Shown here one piece after another: positions 18,985 through 22,943 of a stretch of 22,943 nt of DNA (within the stretch, counting starts at the first letter, position 1; each line of letters starts with the position of its first letter). The notes beneath the pieces are model-generated. The model was given only the letters and a program-made list of their open reading frames with translations, searched no databases and had not been told where the DNA came from. This DNA is from Reticulitermes lucifugus (lineage: Eukaryota; Arthropoda; Insecta; Blattodea; Rhinotermitidae), in contig JAKCWW010001941.1 in assembly GCA_026260175.1 (NCBI GenBank), positions 10,783 to 33,725 of the forward strand, in the 5' to 3' direction. The translations under genes and the position numbers were made by a program.

Positions 18985-19693
18985 AAAACCATTGTCTGAA
19001 ACATGTATACGAGTATTACAAAAAGAAATATATGCGGGCCTGCGCATTCTACCTTCGCACGAAACTTTAGAGCTAAGCATTCGGGAAAGAAATGTCACTT
19101 AAATCGCCTTAATAAGGTAACCCAAACCCTGAACTCAGTGACAGTAGTAGGTTCCTCTAAAGCGTCGAAATTTTCCATCATGTTACGCGGCATCACATCT
19201 CAGAATTCAGCATTCTACATCTTCAAAATAAAATGTCAAATTATGATACTTTTGGACGATTTTCAAATAGGCAAATGACTTGTGTAAGTGGTAAGAAATG
19301 AATTTAATGTTAAGCCTTCCGTGTTGAACCCGTATTTGTTCATTCATTTACCGTTAATTTCACGTGACATTCCTCTGAGATACGGAATTATCAAGACAGG
19401 GATCTCATTCAACCGAGGCATTGTAACGTTACTGGACTAAAACAAACAAAGCCAGTCAGTCAGCATGAACAGTTCCATTCACGAAGCGATAACCAACACA
19501 TCATACTTGAATAAATTGCAATACTGGACCTATAGACGTGATATCATAGCCGCATGATAGTCTTACGGACTATTATTAAACCCGGGCGCCAGATGTTCTC
19601 AACATCTATTTTGCCTGAATATGAATTTCCATCACATAACTTTGCAAACCTTATGGGATATGCACACTTTTTTACATTCCTTCTTTAACCATA
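18985..19693. other. No feature recognised
   Basis: The 91-codon plus-strand frame at 19003-19278 is basic and featureless. ATAGTC-TTACG-GACTAT at about 19557-19573 is a small hairpin, and CCCGGGCGCC lies just after it. Nothing else stands out. Confidence 0.4.
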
Positions 19694-19846
19694 TTTCTTT
19701 CTCTCCTTCTTTCTTTCTTTCTTTCTTTCGTTCTTTCTTTGTCTGCCCTCCTGTACCTACCCATTGTAGGTGGGGAGGATTATTGTTGCGCCTGATATCA
19801 CTCAGTGACACTCAGACACACTCGGTAGGACTGTGCTGGACGAGGG
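19694..19846 (-). mobile_element. SINE family A relative, minus strand, with (AAAG)n tail
   Basis: Read on the minus strand, 19846 to about 19800 gives CTCGTCCAGCACAGTCCTAC, then CGAG-TGTGTCTGAGTG. This matches the core of the SINE bodies at 23-65 and 15065-15110. Beyond that core the sequence differs from those copies and ends in an (AAAG)n tail (19694-19740, CTTT repeats on the plus strand). Core plus 3' simple repeat fixes the orientation. No tRNA-like head was recognised to the right, so the copy is probably 5'-truncated. The plus-strand frame at 19621-19884 is a shadow. Confidence 0.7.
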
Positions 19847-19849
19847 ACC

Positions 19850-20947
19850 CTGTAACTTCATTTTACTTAATATCGTGTGTGTAAGGTACAGCAGTCTCTT
19901 GTGTTACGCAACAAACAGATAATGTTCAGTTGTATAATAAAGAACCGCATAATGTAATCAAGGAGATCAATCAAGGAGAATAAGGGGTGTGGTTCAGAAG
20001 CAAGGGAAATGAGTATCTAATACAAATTTTCGGTCGGAAAATCTAAACTGAAATAAAACATATACATAGATGTCAATATCTTAAAATGAGTTTCAGAAGA
20101 ATAGGAAACCATTGTGTGGAATAGATTTATCTGGCTCAGGATACGGTCTTGTAAAGAAATGGTGGCGACCCTCCGGATCTCATAGACGGCAGCGAATATC
20201 CTGACCAGCTAATAGTCTCCCAGCTTCTACAATACAACTGTACTCTACGGATTTACTTGGAACCAATTCAGTACTCTTACAGTGTCAAATGGTGGAGTAA
20301 TTTTAAGTAATGAATTGTAAGAGTCTTGGACACCTGTTTTAAGAAGGGAAAATCCATCACTTGTACCGAGCATCTGAGTTACAACACGAGTATTCACAAC
20401 ACCAAGCAGAAGTGCAACTACGGGAATTAGATCAGGACATTCAGTTTCGTGGACACAAGGTGGTTAAAAGAAAAAAAAATTATTGTTTCATAGTTCATGA
20501 CAAAGAGACAGGCTTCACATTCAAGTAGATATTTATGTTTTACGAAAACTATCTAGTAATTAAACGTCAAAAAGTATAAAGACTGCGGGTTTTATTCTCA
20601 TCCATTTTATACAATAACTTTTCAGATCAATTGGTTAACAGGATTTTTTACCACACTATCACCCTACCATTTTCCCAGGTGTCTTCTATCCACGTGGGTG
20701 TCAAAGTGCAGTTTTGTACGCTCGCGTAGCCTGCGGGTAAAATACATGCATATAAGAATACGTAGAATACATTCCGTATTTATGCACATTAACTCTGTCC
20801 ACCTGAGATTTGTGGTGTACAGAGCGGCACTGTAACAGTTATTCTTCGGAGTACGTCAGTCTGTCCCTGTCAGTATTAGGGCACAAATATTCCACATACG
20901 CATTTCTTTCAAGTGCCACGGACATTATATAATGTTAGAAATTTACG
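19850..20947. other. No feature recognised
   Basis: AT-rich sequence without long frames, TIRs or repeats that I can see. Confidence 0.4.
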
Positions 20948-20955
20948 GCTTAAAT

Positions 20956-21262
20956 CAGCATTTCCCAAATGTTTTTGGTCACGGACGCTTTTTAAGTTAG
21001 TAAATGTTCACGGAACCCATATGTTTTGTGACCCCGCGTTTATCACATAAAAGTCAGCACAAAGAGATCTGTTAGCAAACAAATGAAAGGTTCTTACAAA
21101 AATTCTTATTTGAAGAGTATCTTAAACTATAATCAAATGTGGTAAATTCAAATTGAATAAAAAGTCTATAATATATTTTTGCTTTTCTTATCTTTTCACG
21201 GAACACCTATTTACATCTCGCGGAACACCATTGTTTCGCGGAACATAGTTTGGGAAACGCTG
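20956..21262. mobile_element. 307-bp hAT-type MITE with 8-bp target duplication
   Basis: The left end CAGCATTTCCCAAATG faces the right end AGTTTGGGAAACGCTG; read on the minus strand the latter starts CAGCGTTTCCCAAACT, a well-known style of hAT terminus. Flanks GCTTAAAT (20948-20955) and TCTTAAAT (21263-21270) agree at 7 of 8 positions. Several CGCGGAAC or CACGGAAC blocks recur inside (near 21010, 21198, 21219, 21237). No transposase frame is present. Confidence 0.9.
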
Positions 21263-21270
21263 TCTTAAAT

Positions 21271-22230
21271 GAAAAAGTTCTATCGTATTAAGTATATGAC
21301 AGAGCTATTCGGGTCTATGAATACAGATACTGTTAATACTCCCACAGTATACGATTGCACGTGTTCAGAAATTTTTGTATTCCATTCCACGTGCTGACGT
21401 GGACGCATAGAATGACAGTTTGCTGAGTGGTAGCAAGACAGGTGTTTGTATTTTGTATCTCTTCAAAATCGCCCAAAGCTTCTTGAATGAAAGCGAGCAT
21501 TTCAGTATCCGTTGGGTGACTGCGAGTGCATTGACAAAGAGAATGGCGCAAAATACGTTGAACGACATTTGTTACATGATGCGTTGGTCAGGATTTCTAA
21601 CTGTTATCAGACAACGTGTAGAACGGTGTTACAGAGCCGTGAATTGGGCACTGTACATGCAGGGCCTCATTTGGAACACTTTTTGGGAATCTAGTCAGGT
21701 CAAATTTTACTACGCGGTTAAATGACTTTTCTAGCACATACATGATATTTATACCTAAGAAATATATTCACAACTAAGACGATGCTGTACATATGTATGC
21801 CGAATTGATACAGTTAATTTGGTGACAGATATGGCAGAAATGTTTAAGAAATACCGTTGAGTATTACTGCAATATCTAAACATAAAATAGTAATTTGAAA
21901 ACTACTGCATTCGTAAATTGTTGAACGTATGTCAGTAAGTTGTTTAAGACGGCAATTCCCACGAGACATCAAAATAATATTAACTCACATAGAACATTAT
22001 ACAGCAACAGACACGATGCAAGCACTAGCTCCTATAGACAGACACCAGCTTGGCTCTCGCTGGTGTGTCTGTAATTTTTCTCTAAGAATCTGAGATTGCG
22101 GCACAAAAGTGTTAAATTTTATTACTCCATCTACTGTATTGTTTCTTTCCCGATTTGCGTGTACACCATAACATGTGCCTGGTTAAGATTACACACATTT
22201 TTTACTTCACATTTATACTTCATACATTTT
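21271..22230. other. No feature recognised
   Basis: Overlapping short frames on both strands at 21333-21725 (up to 101 codons) shadow one another and show no domain. TCTCGCTGGTGTGTCTGTAA at about 22055 has no partner that I could find. Confidence 0.4.
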
Positions 22231-22316
22231 CAGAAAAACACAAGGAAAAATACTTGAATAAACAGGAAGGAAAAAATGAGAACTAGAAGAAGGGAAGCAA
22301 AGGAAAAGATAAGGTA
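22231..22316. repeat. Purine-rich tract
   Basis: Strongly A/G-biased plus strand (for example GGAAGGAAAAAATGAGAAC and GAAGAAGGGAAGC). It has no tandem unit; low-complexity sequence. Confidence 0.6.
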
Positions 22317-22786
22317 TTTAATTGTTTGTATAAAACACCAAACACATTTAATTTTATTAAATGCTTGGCAAGGGAGTTAGAGGTCGACATGATCTCAGGG
22401 ATTTTACAGATTTTGATGTGTAAAACCCATAAATCCTGAGGAAACCAAATGCACCAACATCTGCAGCTCTGACGACAAACCCTACTCCCACGTCCACGAA
22501 GGCTAAGATGGCGTGACTCCTGGACAACGCAGCTTAAACTGCAGCAGGCGGTAGAGCGTGCAGGCGAATGTCCAGCTTCTTAAAACTGGGCCTCATCAGC
22601 TAGTGTAGCACACCGCACACAGAAAACATGTCGGTCTAGAGACATCAACGTGGCAGCCTCACCACTAGACTTACCTTGCGAAAGGCCTGTAACCTATCAA
22701 GGGAACAAATTAAACTACCCAGGAAACCCTCAAAAAGAAGAAACGGACCGACATTCACAATGACAACAAGGCTAGACATGTAAAAA

Positions 22787-22869
22787 GCACTAAAGTATAA
22801 ACCAAAGGGAGGAGAAGCATAGGACGCCAGACAAAAAGGTGGAAGGACCAAATTTACCTTGAGGGCTAA
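22787..22869 (+). pseudogene. Non-LTR retrotransposon (LINE) reverse transcriptase fossil, C-terminal end
   Basis: The frame at 22804-22869 reads KGRRSIGRQTKRWKDQIYLEG and a stop codon. The block G-R/K-R-S-x-GR-x-x-x-RW-x-D is typical of the last residues after the reverse transcriptase domain in LINE polyproteins. Immediately upstream, ALKYKP (22787-22801) fits the preceding residues but is one base out of frame, consistent with a single-base deletion near 22803. Further up, RL then an ACATGTA string (22769-22782) may be the decayed RxxGHV motif, with another indel and an in-frame stop. Catalytic residues are not visible. The LINE would copy RNA into DNA at its target site and could have served SINEs such as those here. 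Clade not assigned. Confidence 0.68.
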
Positions 22870-22883
22870 GGAACAGGCACGGC

Positions 22884-22943
22884 CGTGCCATGGCTCAGGC
22901 GGTTAGTCGCCGGCCTCTCATCGCGGAGGCCCGGGTTCGATCC
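22884..22943 (+). mobile_element. tRNA-like SINE head, cut by window end
   Basis: An A box-like ATGGCTCAGGCGGTTAGT begins at 22890 and the B box GGGTTCGATCC is at 22933-22943, spaced as in a polymerase III internal promoter. GCCTC and GAGGC (about 22913-22929) could still pair like an anticodon stem. The expected D-stem partner of GCTC is absent, so a working tRNA is unlikely. The body lies beyond the window, so its family is unknown. It starts only about 15 bp after the LINE stop codon. Confidence 0.75.

Noticed and set aside
19575..19595. LTR retrotransposon primer-binding site (minus strand TCTGGCGCCCGGG)
   Set aside because: No LTR pair, polypurine tract or gag/pol remnant is visible nearby.
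22645..22851. 68-codon hydrophobic minus-strand frame
   Set aside because: It is the antisense shadow of the LINE reverse transcriptase fossil.
22884..22943. Functional tRNA gene
   Set aside because: The A and B boxes are good, but the D-stem does not pair and no acceptor stem can be completed; a SINE head is more likely.

Overview
The window looks like non-coding nuclear DNA from an arthropod, most likely an insect. It is AT-rich. No host protein gene, rRNA or functional tRNA gene could be supported on either strand. The longest open frames (about 60-128 codons) have no recognisable domains, signal peptides or start context, and one is created by a transposon. What can be read is a set of old transposable elements, simple repeats and inverted repeats, as expected of a large intergenic or intronic stretch. 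No bacterial features (operons, Shine-Dalgarno sites, CRISPR) are present. Assignment to an insect, perhaps a hemimetabolous one, rests on the type of SINEs, hAT and mariner remnants and is an inference.

Layout. 1-1200: tail of a tRNA-type SINE (family A), a (TAA)n/(TTA)n palindrome, a (TTTTG)n run, a headless family B SINE body and an exact 31-bp tandem duplication. 1500-3100: a decayed foldback element, a possible 53-bp micro-exon, an inverted-repeat cluster and a four-copy 55-bp minisatellite built from a 110-bp dimer. 3100-7400: a mariner-type transposase fossil, a (GT)n microsatellite, a 378-bp MITE with about 40-bp terminal inverted repeats (TIRs), a second foldback copy and a 368-bp hAT element with an 8-bp target duplication. 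7400-12200: almost featureless AT-rich DNA. 12200-15200: complete-looking family B SINE, a 211-bp MITE, a minus-strand family C SINE, a decayed interspersed repeat and a family A SINE flanked by a target duplication. 15200-22943: mostly featureless, with the best preserved foldback (18738-18984), a third family A SINE relative on the minus strand with an (AAAG)n tail, a 307-bp hAT MITE, the C-terminal end of a LINE reverse transcriptase frame, and a SINE head cut by the window edge.

There are no genes here that act together. The noteworthy points concern mobile DNA: a stem-loop motif recurs in otherwise unlike repeats, SINE copies share a core but differ in their 3' ends, and two hAT elements have near-identical 8-bp flanks. 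I do not see evidence for a new multi-gene system. TE family names rest on terminal structure and remembered protein signatures, not on a search.
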